This document shows positions 1-5,167 of a stretch of 5,286 nucleotides of DNA, one piece after another. A program made the translations under genes and the position numbers. Every line of letters starts with the position of its first letter. Within the stretch, counting starts at the first letter, position 1. Under the pieces are notes generated by a model that searched no databases, was not told the origin of the DNA, and saw nothing but the letters and a program-made list of their open reading frames with translations. Source of the stretch: Gemmatimonadaceae bacterium (lineage in GTDB: Bacteria; Gemmatimonadota; Gemmatimonadetes; Gemmatimonadales; Gemmatimonadaceae); assembly GCA_017881545.1 (NCBI GenBank), contig JADGQU010000207.1, positions 1-5,286 on the forward strand. The letters run 5' to 3'.

Positions 1-665
1 CCGGTGACGTTCTTGATCATGTAGTCGATCATCTCCTTCGAGGTGTACGTCATCTCGGCCGTGAGATTGTCGATCTTGATCTGGAAGTAGTTGAAGAGCC
101 ACACTGCCGGGATCGCGACGACGAGACCGAAGGCGGTCGTGATGAGCGCCTCGGACACACCGGAGGAGATCGAGGCGAGACCACCTGAGCCCGACGCGGC
201 CATGGCGGCAAAGGAGTTCACGATTCCCATGGTGGTTCCCAACAGTCCGACGAACGGAGCGGTCGCTCCGACGGTTGCCATGATGCCCAACCCGCGCTTC
301 AGATCGGTAATCGTCATCAGCATTTCGCGCTCGATCGCGCGCTCAGCCGAATTGATGTCGCCGACCGTTACTGATCCATCCTGAATGAGCGGGCGGATCT
401 CGGTGAGGGCTCCACCCAGTACGCGCGCGACGTGTGACTTCTTGTACTTGTCGGCGAGAGTGACGGCTTCCGCCAGATTGTCTTCCTCGAGGAACTGCGA
501 GAACTCGGGAGCGAACTTGCGGGTCTCACGCTGCGCCTGGCGAAGATCCCACCACTTCTTGATGGCGACGGAAAGCGTCCAGATCGACATGATGGCGAGG
601 ACATACACAATGCCCTTCGCGAAGTTGCCCATCTGGTTGTAAATGTCGAGTAGTGACAGCTGCAT
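1..665 (-). CDS. exbB: ExbB/TolQ/MotA-family proton channel subunit (partial, C-terminus off the window)
   Basis: I read 221 codons in one open frame with no stop, so the C-terminal end lies beyond position 1. The ExbB family is usually about 220-245 residues, so little is missing. The product is an inner-membrane protein that, with ExbD, conducts protons and drives TonB. Visible parts: a first membrane helix at about residues 16-35, a cytoplasmic domain at 40-125, a second helix at about 128-153 and a third at about 168-192. The core signatures are GATAPFVGLLGTTMGIVNSF (133-152) and SEALITTAFGLVVAIPAV (171-188). By alignment from memory, T144, E172 and T177 correspond to E. coli ExbB T148, E176 and T181, the channel-lining residues. 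The ATG at 665-663 has a GGAG about 8 bases upstream and follows the tonB stop by 20 bases, which argues for an operon. TolQ is the main alternative, but the adjacent tonB favours ExbB. Confidence 0.93.
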   Translation of the reverse strand, partial: MQLSLLDIYNQMGNFAKGIVYVLAIMSIWTLSVAIKKWWDLRQAQRETRKFAPEFSQFLEEDNLAEAVTLADKYKKSHVARVLGGALTEIRPLIQDGSVTVGDINSAERAIEREMLMTITDLKRGLGIMATVGATAPFVGLLGTTMGIVNSFAAMAASGSGGLASISSGVSEALITTAFGLVVAIPAVWLFNYFQIKIDNLTAEMTYTSKEMIDYMIKNVT

Positions 666-685
666 TGTTTACTCCGGTGATTTTG

Positions 686-1387
686 TTAGCGGGGAACGGC
701 GAACTGGAAGGATTGCTGGACCAGCTGGTTGACGGCTTTCCCGCCGATCATCGCGGGACTGAATTTCATCCGCGGCAGCACGTTCTTCACCGCCTGCGTG
801 AACAGCTCATTCGTCGACTTCAACACCTTGAACGAATCCATGTCGGCTTTGCCGGCACTGCTGACTACGAACTGGGCCTGGACCTCCCCCGCGATACCTG
901 AGCTTTCCAGAACCGAGGGGTATTTCGGCTTCGGACTCTCGGCCAGCATCTCGGCAGGCTTCTCGACCTGGAATTCGAAATAGGTCTGGTTGGTATTGGC
1001 GATTCCGCCGACAACGCCGCTACCCGTGCCACCCTTGACGCCCTTTCCACTGAAATCGCTCTCGTTCGTGATCGCCTTGGTGAGATCGATCTCGGGAATC
1101 TTGATGTCGATCCTGAGCGGCGCCCGAAGAACCTGGAATCCCTTCGGCGGCGGCGGCTTGACCACAACTTCCTTCGGCGGCGGCGGCTTATCCGGAACCT
1201 TCGGGGGCTCCTTCTTCATCTCGACGAACTGGATTTTCTCAGCCTTTGCCTTATCGTCTTTGACGCCGGCCTTGGCAGTCGCATACACCGCTCCCGAGAT
1301 AAGCACGGTGTGCAGCACCAGGCTGAACATCGTGCCGCCGGCCATCTTCTGCCTCTTAGCCTTTGACTCGATCAGTTGATTAAACAT
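686..1387 (-). CDS. tonB: TonB family energy transducer, proline-rich copy (TonB1)
   Basis: A 233-residue periplasm-spanning protein that carries energy from the ExbB-ExbD motor to outer-membrane receptors. It has a short basic cytoplasmic tail (1-18), one membrane anchor (about 19-38) and a proline/lysine-rich stretch (59-83) with two KPPPPK units. A linker (84-150) follows, then a TonB C-terminal domain (about 151-232) opening with PKPKYPSVLESSGIAGEV and ending in LVQQSFQFAV. In the anchor, S22 and H26 keep the Ser-x3-His spacing of E. coli TonB S16/H20, the pair needed for coupling to ExbB. The ATG at 1387-1385 is preceded by AAGGTGAGGA, a good ribosome binding site. It is followed 20 bases later by exbB and preceded by a second, paralogous tonB. 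The family call is firm; the receptor it serves cannot be read from here. Confidence 0.93.
   Translation of the reverse strand: MFNQLIESKAKRQKMAGGTMFSLVLHTVLISGAVYATAKAGVKDDKAKAEKIQFVEMKKEPPKVPDKPPPPKEVVVKPPPPKGFQVLRAPLRIDIKIPEIDLTKAITNESDFSGKGVKGGTGSGVVGGIANTNQTYFEFQVEKPAEMLAESPKPKYPSVLESSGIAGEVQAQFVVSSAGKADMDSFKVLKSTNELFTQAVKNVLPRMKFSPAMIGGKAVNQLVQQSFQFAVPR
1141..1189 (-). repeat. 19-bp perfect direct repeat encoding the KPPPPK units of TonB1
   Basis: The 19-base unit CCTTCGGCGGCGGCGGCTT (plus strand) occurs at 1141-1159 and again at 1171-1189, a period of 30 bases or exactly 10 codons. On the coding strand each copy gives KPPPPK, separated by EVVV. Each copy holds a run of four CCG proline codons, so the region could gain or lose in-frame units by slippage. 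A weaker, partly matching proline stretch (EPPKVPD) lies just N-terminal in the protein. Confidence 0.9.
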
Positions 1388-1469
1388 TCCTCACCTTGTG
1401 GGGAGTTCGTGAATGAAAGCTGTTCCGAAGGTGAATCCGGCGGAATACCTGCAAGATTAAGAATCAATG

Positions 1470-1490
1470 AAATAGTCCTGAAGGACATTT
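1470..1490 (-). other. Short hairpin just after the TonB2 stop, in the tonB2-tonB1 gap
   Basis: The 105-base gap 1388-1492 holds a small inverted repeat: GTCC (1475-1478) and GGAC (1483-1486) around a TGAA loop. It extends through AAAT/ATTT with one unpaired base, giving an 8-bp AT-capped stem. It starts 2 bases after the TAG stop of the upstream tonB. The downstream sequence on the minus strand is U-rich but interrupted (TATTTCATTGATTC), so this is at best a weak terminator or a 3'-end stabiliser. I found no convincing promoter in the rest of the gap, only the good ribosome binding site next to tonB1. Confidence 0.3.
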
Positions 1491-1492
1491 GA

Positions 1493-2185
1493 CTAACGAG
1501 CGAGCGTGAACACGAAAGGCATTTGAACCAGCTGCTTCACTTTCCTGCCACCAACCTCAGCGGGAACGAATCTCATTCGACGCAGAGCGACCCTCACGGC
1601 ATCCTCGAACAGGGCATTGTCGGAGCGCACGAACCGAACGCTCTCCACTACCGCCAGTCCCTGCTCATCGACGACGAATTCTGCCATCACCCGCCCTTCC
1701 ACGCCCGAGCTCCTGAGCAACTCGGGATACCGTGGCGTTGGACTGCCGGGCACGACCGTGACCTGCTTCTCGACTTGATCCGCGCGAAACGGCGTACCTG
1801 TTGGGCCAGCCCCATGTTCTCCGGCGTTGCTCGACCTGGCGGCGGTGATCGGGTCGGGGCTGAAATCCCCCGGCCTCGATGCGACGTCGTTGATGTCAAT
1901 GCGGGGGAGATTTATGTCGACGTGCGGGTCGACAAATATGAGCCTGCGGCTATTCGCCGACTGTTGCGGCCTGGCGGTCGTCGGCCGCATCGTGGCGACG
2001 TGATTCTGCGCCGGCGGAAAGTAGACGGTGCGAACCGTCTCCGGAGATCCGATCGGTTGAACACGCGCCTGAGCCGTCGCATAGAGTGCCGCCACAATGA
2101 GCGCGGTGTGAGTCATGACGCTCGCAATCGTACCCATGGCGGAGCGTTCCTTCTTTGACTTCGACTCCAGCAGCCGGTCGAGCAT
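1493..2185 (-). CDS. TonB family energy transducer, second diverged copy (TonB2)
   Basis: A 230-residue paralog of the adjacent TonB1. The N-terminal tail MLDRLLESKSKKE and membrane anchor (about 18-38) align with TonB1 without gaps, including S22 and H26 at the Ser-x3-His spacing needed for ExbB coupling. The TonB C-terminal domain spans about 148-229, opening with PTPRYPELLRSSGVEGRV. Unlike TonB1 it has no KPPPPK-type stretch: residues 42-80 are rich in Arg, Thr and Gln with scattered prolines. A linker motif, VDINLPRID followed by DFS (89-109), matches IDIKIPEID plus DFS in TonB1 with identical spacing. The ATG at 2185-2183 follows GGAGGGGAA, a strong if closely spaced ribosome binding site. 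No exbB directly follows it, so it probably shares the one after TonB1. It may serve a different receptor set; I cannot tell which. Confidence 0.9.
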   Translation of the reverse strand: MLDRLLESKSKKERSAMGTIASVMTHTALIVAALYATAQARVQPIGSPETVRTVYFPPAQNHVATMRPTTARPQQSANSRRLIFVDPHVDINLPRIDINDVASRPGDFSPDPITAARSSNAGEHGAGPTGTPFRADQVEKQVTVVPGSPTPRYPELLRSSGVEGRVMAEFVVDEQGLAVVESVRFVRSDNALFEDAVRVALRRMRFVPAEVGGRKVKQLVQMPFVFTLAR

Positions 2186-2249
2186 TTCCCCTCCGAGAAG
2201 GTGTCTCCCCCAACCTCTCGAAGTTCTACCCGCGATGAAATAGCGCGCG

Positions 2250-2300
2250 CGTTAGCAGTGAGTGAAAGACTCCTAAGCGGCGCGTTACAGAATCGTTAAC
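2250..2300 (-). promoter_or_regulatory. Three TAACG-type repeats upstream of TonB2, candidate OmpR-family operator
   Basis: In the 126-base gap between the kinase stop and tonB2, the minus strand carries GTTAACG (2300-2294), TGTAACG (2289-2283) and GCTAACG (2256-2250). The first two are 7-mers separated by 4 bases (11-bp period), and the third lies 33 bp further on, three times 11. OmpR/PhoB-family regulators bind tandem direct repeats at about this period, and such a regulator is encoded just upstream. The match to that architecture is seen; binding is inferred. No clear -35/-10 pair and no terminator stand out in this gap. Confidence 0.35.
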
Positions 2301-2311
2301 TGTCACCCACG

Positions 2312-3769
2312 TCAGGTGTGTTGGACATCGCCGACGGTCGGCAGCGTGACAGTGAAGAGACTCCCGCGACCCAGCCGCGACGACGCGGTAAGTGTTCCGC
2401 CGTGTGCCTGCGCGATCCACTGGCTGATCGCGAGCCCGAGCCCGAATCCTCCGCGCTCCGACATTCGCGACCGGACTCTGTCCGCGCGCCAGAATCGCTC
2501 GAAGATGTGTGGGAAGTCCGCCGCCGAGATTCCGATTCCCGTATCCCGTACCGCGAATGTGACGTTGTCCGGGTGGCGGCCCACGCCCAGCTCCACCTTC
2601 CCTCCGGCGGGCGTGTACTTGATCGCGTTCGTCACGAGGTTGAGAAAGAGCTGCCTCAGGCGCGTCCTGTCTCCCATGACCACGACGTCGGCCGTGAAGG
2701 GAAGATTCACGGTCACGCCCGCCCCCTCGCCGAGTATGAGCGCTGTCTCGTACACCTCTTGGACGAGCGGCGCGAGCTCCACCGGCTCACGGTGCAGATC
2801 GAAGCGGCCCTCATCGGCGCGCGCGAGAGTCAGCAGACTTTCGACCAGATCGGACATTCTGCGCACCTCCTGCAGCGCTTCCTCGAGAGCGATCATGCGG
2901 TCCGTCTGGTGGGCTGCGTCCATCATTGCCCTCTCGACATCGGCTCTCAGCACGGTGAGCGGAGTCTTGAGCTCATGGCTCGCGTCAGCCGTGAATCGGC
3001 GCAATCCCGCGAACGATGTCTCGAGCCGGGAAATCATCGCGTTGAGCGTCGTCACCAGATCCGCGAAGTCGGTCGTCTCTTCGCTGAGGGCGAGGCGCCG
3101 GTGCAGGCTGCGTCCATCGGTGATCGCGGCCACTTCGGTCGTGATCTCGTTCAGCTGTCGTTGCGTGCGTCCGAGAATGAGGAACGCTCCCACGCCACCA
3201 GCGCCAATAATGAGCGGCACGATCACGAGCGCATCGAGCATGTATTCGCGCGGAACCGTGCTCGCCCTCGTGGCAATCGCCCCCGACGCAATTCGGCTGA
3301 GGCCCGACCTGTTGCCCGCTAGTGAGTGCGAGACGAACAGCACTTTCTCCTGGAGCGAGTCGAGCGTGAAGATCAGCGCTTCACCCGACTTTGGCAGATC
3401 GGCCAGCTGTGTCTGGAGCGTCGCCAGGTCGCTCCCTTGAAGCCGCAAGACATCGTTTGACCGGTAGACTGCGCGTCCGACCGTGTCGACTACTACTATG
3501 TATCCCGGCACCGCCTGGAGCCGCTCCGCGACTTTCGGATTGAGAAGGGCGATGAGAGTTTTGTCGCTCGTCGCCACGACCTTCCCGTCAGCCTGCTCGG
3601 CATCGGTGAGCACGCGAGCCGCGAGGTCGCCCTGCGCCGCCGCGTACAGGGCGATGTCGTGATAGACGGCATTGTTGCGGGCCGCGAGGACAGCGAGGAA
3701 CAGAGTGATCGTAACCGCGACGAGTCCGGCCACGAACGCCCCGGTGAGCTTCACGCGCGTTGAAAGCAT
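2312..3769 (-). CDS. Two-component sensor histidine kinase (HAMP, HisKA, HATPase)
   Basis: A 485-residue inner-membrane kinase that autophosphorylates on histidine and passes the phosphate to the adjacent response regulator. Order of parts: first membrane helix (about 8-29), extracytoplasmic sensor region (about 30-176), second helix (about 178-199), HAMP linker (about 200-255), HisKA dimerisation domain with the H-box RRFTADASHELKTPL and phospho-acceptor H265, then the ATPase domain. In the ATPase domain I see the N-box NLVTNAIKY (N377, N381), G1 DTGIGI (409-414), F-box FPHIFERFWRAD (419-430) and G2 GGFGLGLAI (440-448), all intact. The catalytic half resembles the CusS/PcoS-type group, but the sensor region has few His, Met or Cys residues and does not look like a metal site. 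The ATG lies 6 bases after the regulator stop with only a weak ribosome binding site, so translational coupling is likely. The stimulus is unknown. Confidence 0.95.
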   Translation of the reverse strand: MLSTRVKLTGAFVAGLVAVTITLFLAVLAARNNAVYHDIALYAAAQGDLAARVLTDAEQADGKVVATSDKTLIALLNPKVAERLQAVPGYIVVVDTVGRAVYRSNDVLRLQGSDLATLQTQLADLPKSGEALIFTLDSLQEKVLFVSHSLAGNRSGLSRIASGAIATRASTVPREYMLDALVIVPLIIGAGGVGAFLILGRTQRQLNEITTEVAAITDGRSLHRRLALSEETTDFADLVTTLNAMISRLETSFAGLRRFTADASHELKTPLTVLRADVERAMMDAAHQTDRMIALEEALQEVRRMSDLVESLLTLARADEGRFDLHREPVELAPLVQEVYETALILGEGAGVTVNLPFTADVVVMGDRTRLRQLFLNLVTNAIKYTPAGGKVELGVGRHPDNVTFAVRDTGIGISAADFPHIFERFWRADRVRSRMSERGGFGLGLAISQWIAQAHGGTLTASSRLGRGSLFTVTLPTVGDVQHT

Positions 3770-3775
3770 TCGGCT

Positions 3776-4468
3776 CTAGCTGCCCTTTCCCGAAGTGCTC
3801 TCTTCGCGGATCACGTACCCTACGCCGCGGATCGTGTGTATGAGCTTTCTCGAGCTCGTCGCGTCGATTTTCTTGCGCAGATGGTTGATCACCACATCGA
3901 CGATGTTGGTGCCGGGGTCGAAGTGATAGCCCCACGCATATTCGGTGATGAGAGTCCGGCTCATGACGCGGCCGGCGTGACGCATCAGATACTCGAGCAC
4001 GGTGTATTCCTTGGGCGTCAGCTCGATCGCTTGTCCGCCGCGTGTCACCTCTCTCGTGTCGAGATTGAGCGTGAGGTCCACGACCTTGAGCACCGGAGTG
4101 ATGCGCGCCCGCGGCCGGCGCGACAACGCCTCCACCCGCGCCAGCAGCTCTTCGAATGCGAACGGCTTGGTGACATAGTCGTCCGCGCCGGCACGGAGGG
4201 TCTCGACCTTGGAATCGACGGCGTCCTGGGCGGTGAGTATGAGCACCGGACGCTCGAATCCACGTGCTCGAAGATCGTGCAGCACCTGCGCGCCGGATTT
4301 CCCGGGCAGGCGCATGTCGAGGACGACGACGTCGTACTCCTCCGACAATGCCCGTGCCTCCCCATCATCGCCGTTGGCGACGAGATCCACGCCCCATCGC
4401 TGCTCCTCAAAGCCCCGTTTCACGAACTGTCCGACGGTGGGATCGTCTTCGATTACGAGGATTTTCAT
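3776..4468 (-). CDS. OmpR/PhoB-family response regulator
   Basis: A 230-residue cytoplasmic DNA-binding regulator, partner of the kinase encoded 6 bases downstream. The receiver domain (1-117) has the acidic pair D8/D9, phospho-acceptor D51 in VVVLDMRLPGKSG, switch residue T79 and K101 in TKPF. The winged-helix output domain (about 127-220) contains LTPKEYTVLEYLMRHAGRV, the recognition-helix region NIVDVVINHLRKKID, and IHTIRGVGYVI. MKILVIEDDP is the standard family N-terminus, so the ATG at 4468-4466 is secure although no Shine-Dalgarno precedes it: the 12 bases upstream read CCCTCCCGCCTG. An intrinsic terminator sits about 25-55 bases upstream. The sequence resembles CusR/QseB-type regulators, but the regulon is not readable from it. 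Nearby repeats upstream of tonB2 are one possible target. Confidence 0.95.
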   Translation of the reverse strand: MKILVIEDDPTVGQFVKRGFEEQRWGVDLVANGDDGEARALSEEYDVVVLDMRLPGKSGAQVLHDLRARGFERPVLILTAQDAVDSKVETLRAGADDYVTKPFAFEELLARVEALSRRPRARITPVLKVVDLTLNLDTREVTRGGQAIELTPKEYTVLEYLMRHAGRVMSRTLITEYAWGYHFDPGTNIVDVVINHLRKKIDATSSRKLIHTIRGVGYVIREESTSGKGS

Positions 4469-4490
4469 CAGGCGGGAGGGACTGCTGGTG

Positions 4491-4525
4491 TGGAAAGAAA
4501 AAGGCGGAAGAGCGTTTCCGCCTTT
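4491..4525 (-). terminator. Intrinsic terminator after the prepilin-like gene
   Basis: AAAGGCGGAA (4500-4509) pairs perfectly with TTCCGCCTTT (4516-4525) around a 6-base loop. Read on the minus strand, the 10-bp stem runs into a T-rich tract (TTTTTCTTT) ending at about 4494. This is a textbook rho-independent terminator about 60 bases after the prepilin stop and about 30 bases before the response regulator start. It separates the two transcription units unless read-through occurs. The unit TTTCCGCC is also directly repeated (4515-4522, 4523-4530), so an alternative right arm is available. Confidence 0.85.
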
Positions 4526-4550
4526 CCGCCTAACTTACATCTCTGCTATC

Positions 4551-4575
4551 CGCCGTTCAACGATCGTGAACGGCG
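4551..4575. repeat. 9-bp perfect inverted repeat between the prepilin gene and the regulator
   Basis: CGCCGTTCA (4551-4559) and TGAACGGCG (4567-4575) are exact reverse complements around a 7-base centre that itself contains CGATCG. It begins 8 bases after the prepilin stop on the minus strand and has no T-tract on either side, so it is not a second intrinsic terminator. It could be an RNA 3'-end hairpin or a protein-binding site. A TTGAAC at 4560-4555 (minus) overlaps it and could be a -35 element, but no good -10 follows. Confidence 0.6.
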
Positions 4576-4583
4576 CGCTATGC

Positions 4584-5012
4584 TCAGCGAATGAAGCCTC
4601 TGTCGGGACGCGCGACAGCACGCTCCGCCTTCTGCTTCTTGGCCAGCATCGCCATCGACGCTGAATCGGTGCGAGGCTTCAGCACGGTCTCGCCGGAGCT
4701 GTCGCGGACACTCGGACTTAGGAGGGTGTCCTTGCAAGTGCGTTGGTCGAAGACCGAGCGCGTGGCGCATCCGGTCCGCAGAAGCTTGGAGGGTCCGCCG
4801 CCTTCGGGCACGGCTGGAACGCATTTCCCCGCGGCCGCCGCACTGGCGACGCATTGGGGGTCCAATCCCGCGGCTGGACGTCGCGAGACAGAATACATCA
4901 GCGCGGCCAACGAGGAGACTGCGACCGCGAGCAGGAGCAGCGCGAGCAGCAGTTCGCCGATCACGAAGCCTCGAGCAGTTTTGTGATTTGCCGGCATGAT
5001 CCGCATTCCCAT
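4584..5012 (-). CDS. Orphan type IV prepilin/pseudopilin-like protein with four cysteines
   Basis: A 142-residue protein with the class III signal of type IV pilins: a basic leader ending in Gly15, a prepilin peptidase site G|FVIGE, Phe at +1 and the conserved Glu at +5 (E20). A hydrophobic helix follows (about 16-40). The mature part is short, with four cysteines (C54, C64, C82, C93), Gly/Ala/Pro stretches and a Lys/Arg-rich tail. It would be processed by a prepilin peptidase and sit in the inner membrane or in a pilus-like or secretion fibre. The globular part matches no family I recognise. An in-frame TAG lies two codons upstream, so 5012 is the earliest start. Met3 (5006) and Met6 (4997) are alternatives, and Met6 has a slightly better upstream purine run and gives a 10-residue leader. 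No other pilus gene is in view. An overlapping Arg-rich frame on the same strand looks spurious. Confidence 0.72.
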   Translation of the reverse strand: MGMRIMPANHKTARGFVIGELLLALLLLAVAVSSLAALMYSVSRRPAAGLDPQCVASAAAAGKCVPAVPEGGGPSKLLRTGCATRSVFDQRTCKDTLLSPSVRDSSGETVLKPRTDSASMAMLAKKQKAERAVARPDRGFIR

Positions 5013-5033
5013 TTTCTACCCGTGGGGAGGCGT

Positions 5034-5049
5034 GGAAGGTTGACCTTCC
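5034..5049. promoter_or_regulatory. 16-bp palindrome upstream of the prepilin-like gene
   Basis: GGAAGGT (5034-5040) and ACCTTCC (5043-5049) are exact reverse complements separated by TG. The palindrome ends 21 bases before the earliest start codon. As DNA it looks like a dimeric-regulator operator. As RNA it would form a 6-bp stem with a TTGA or TCAA tetraloop. There is no T-tract, so it is not a terminator. Which role applies cannot be told from the sequence. Confidence 0.5.
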
Positions 5050-5070
5050 CTCGCTACCAGTGAAGCTGCG

Positions 5071-5123
5071 TTCGTCATGAGAGTGACGAATACATGGTAT
5101 GCGAGTCACCATTACCGCTCGCA
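5071..5123 (-). repeat. Chain of overlapping, mutually exclusive inverted repeats in the prepilin leader region
   Basis: Three inverted repeats share arms. TTCGTCA (5071-5077) pairs exactly with TGACGAA (5084-5090). The latter, extended to 5083-5093, also pairs with 5097-5109 around an ATG loop: ten base pairs, one A-G mismatch and a 2-base bulge. Within 5097-5109, TGCGAG (5100-5105) also pairs exactly with CTCGCA (5118-5123). On the minus strand the order is D (5123-5118), C (5109-5097), B (5093-5083), A (5077-5071), with D:C, C:B and B:A possible. This is the topology of an attenuator-type leader, though overlapping protein sites are equally possible. No confident promoter is visible; TTGCGA at 5124-5119 with CATACC 17 bases on is weak. 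Confidence 0.45.
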
Positions 5124-5158
5124 AAAAACGGGTTAGCCGCTTACAGCGCGTGCTAACC
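5123..5158 (-). terminator. Intrinsic terminator after the peroxiredoxin gene
   Basis: GGTTAGC (5131-5137) and GCTAACC (5152-5158) are exact reverse complements, extended inward by CGC (5138-5140) with GCG (5148-5150) and one unpaired T. The result is a 10-bp stem with a 7-base loop. On the minus strand it is followed by CG and six T residues (5128-5123), starting 9 bases after the TAG stop. There is no T-tract on the plus strand, so it acts in one direction only, closing the peroxiredoxin transcript. Confidence 0.9.
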
Positions 5159-5167
5159 GACGAATGG

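Noticed and set aside
91..642. Short plus- and minus-strand frames inside the exbB region
   Set aside because: The frame open from 665 to the window edge encodes an unmistakable ExbB, so the others are shadows.
1388..1492. Promoter for tonB1 in the gap between the two tonB genes
   Set aside because: The best pairs (TTCAGG with TAATCT, 17-base spacer) match only three of six consensus positions in each box, which is not enough to call.
1523..2158. Plus-strand frame of 211 codons opposite TonB2
   Set aside because: The minus-strand frame has a membrane anchor, a TonB domain and a good ribosome binding site; the plus frame has none of these.
2283..2308. Possible Pho box (CTGTCAC-like words near GTTACAG)
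   Set aside because: The words are not two CTGTCAT heptamers in the same orientation 4 bases apart. Only the general OmpR-family spacing fits, so no PhoB regulation is claimed.
2316..3440. Long plus-strand open frames (up to 374 codons) opposite the histidine kinase
   Set aside because: They are Arg/Ser-rich, low-complexity translations with no recognisable domain, and lie antisense to a kinase with every catalytic motif intact. They are by-products of high GC content.
3836..4594. Plus-strand open frame of 252 codons opposite the response regulator
   Set aside because: It is antisense to a complete OmpR-family regulator, its translation matches no family, and it runs through the terminator hairpin.
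4546..5124. Minus-strand frame of 192 codons overlapping the prepilin-like gene
   Set aside because: The product is Arg-rich and without domains, and it needs a TTG start inside the hairpin region. The alternative frame has a precise prepilin signal and membrane helix.
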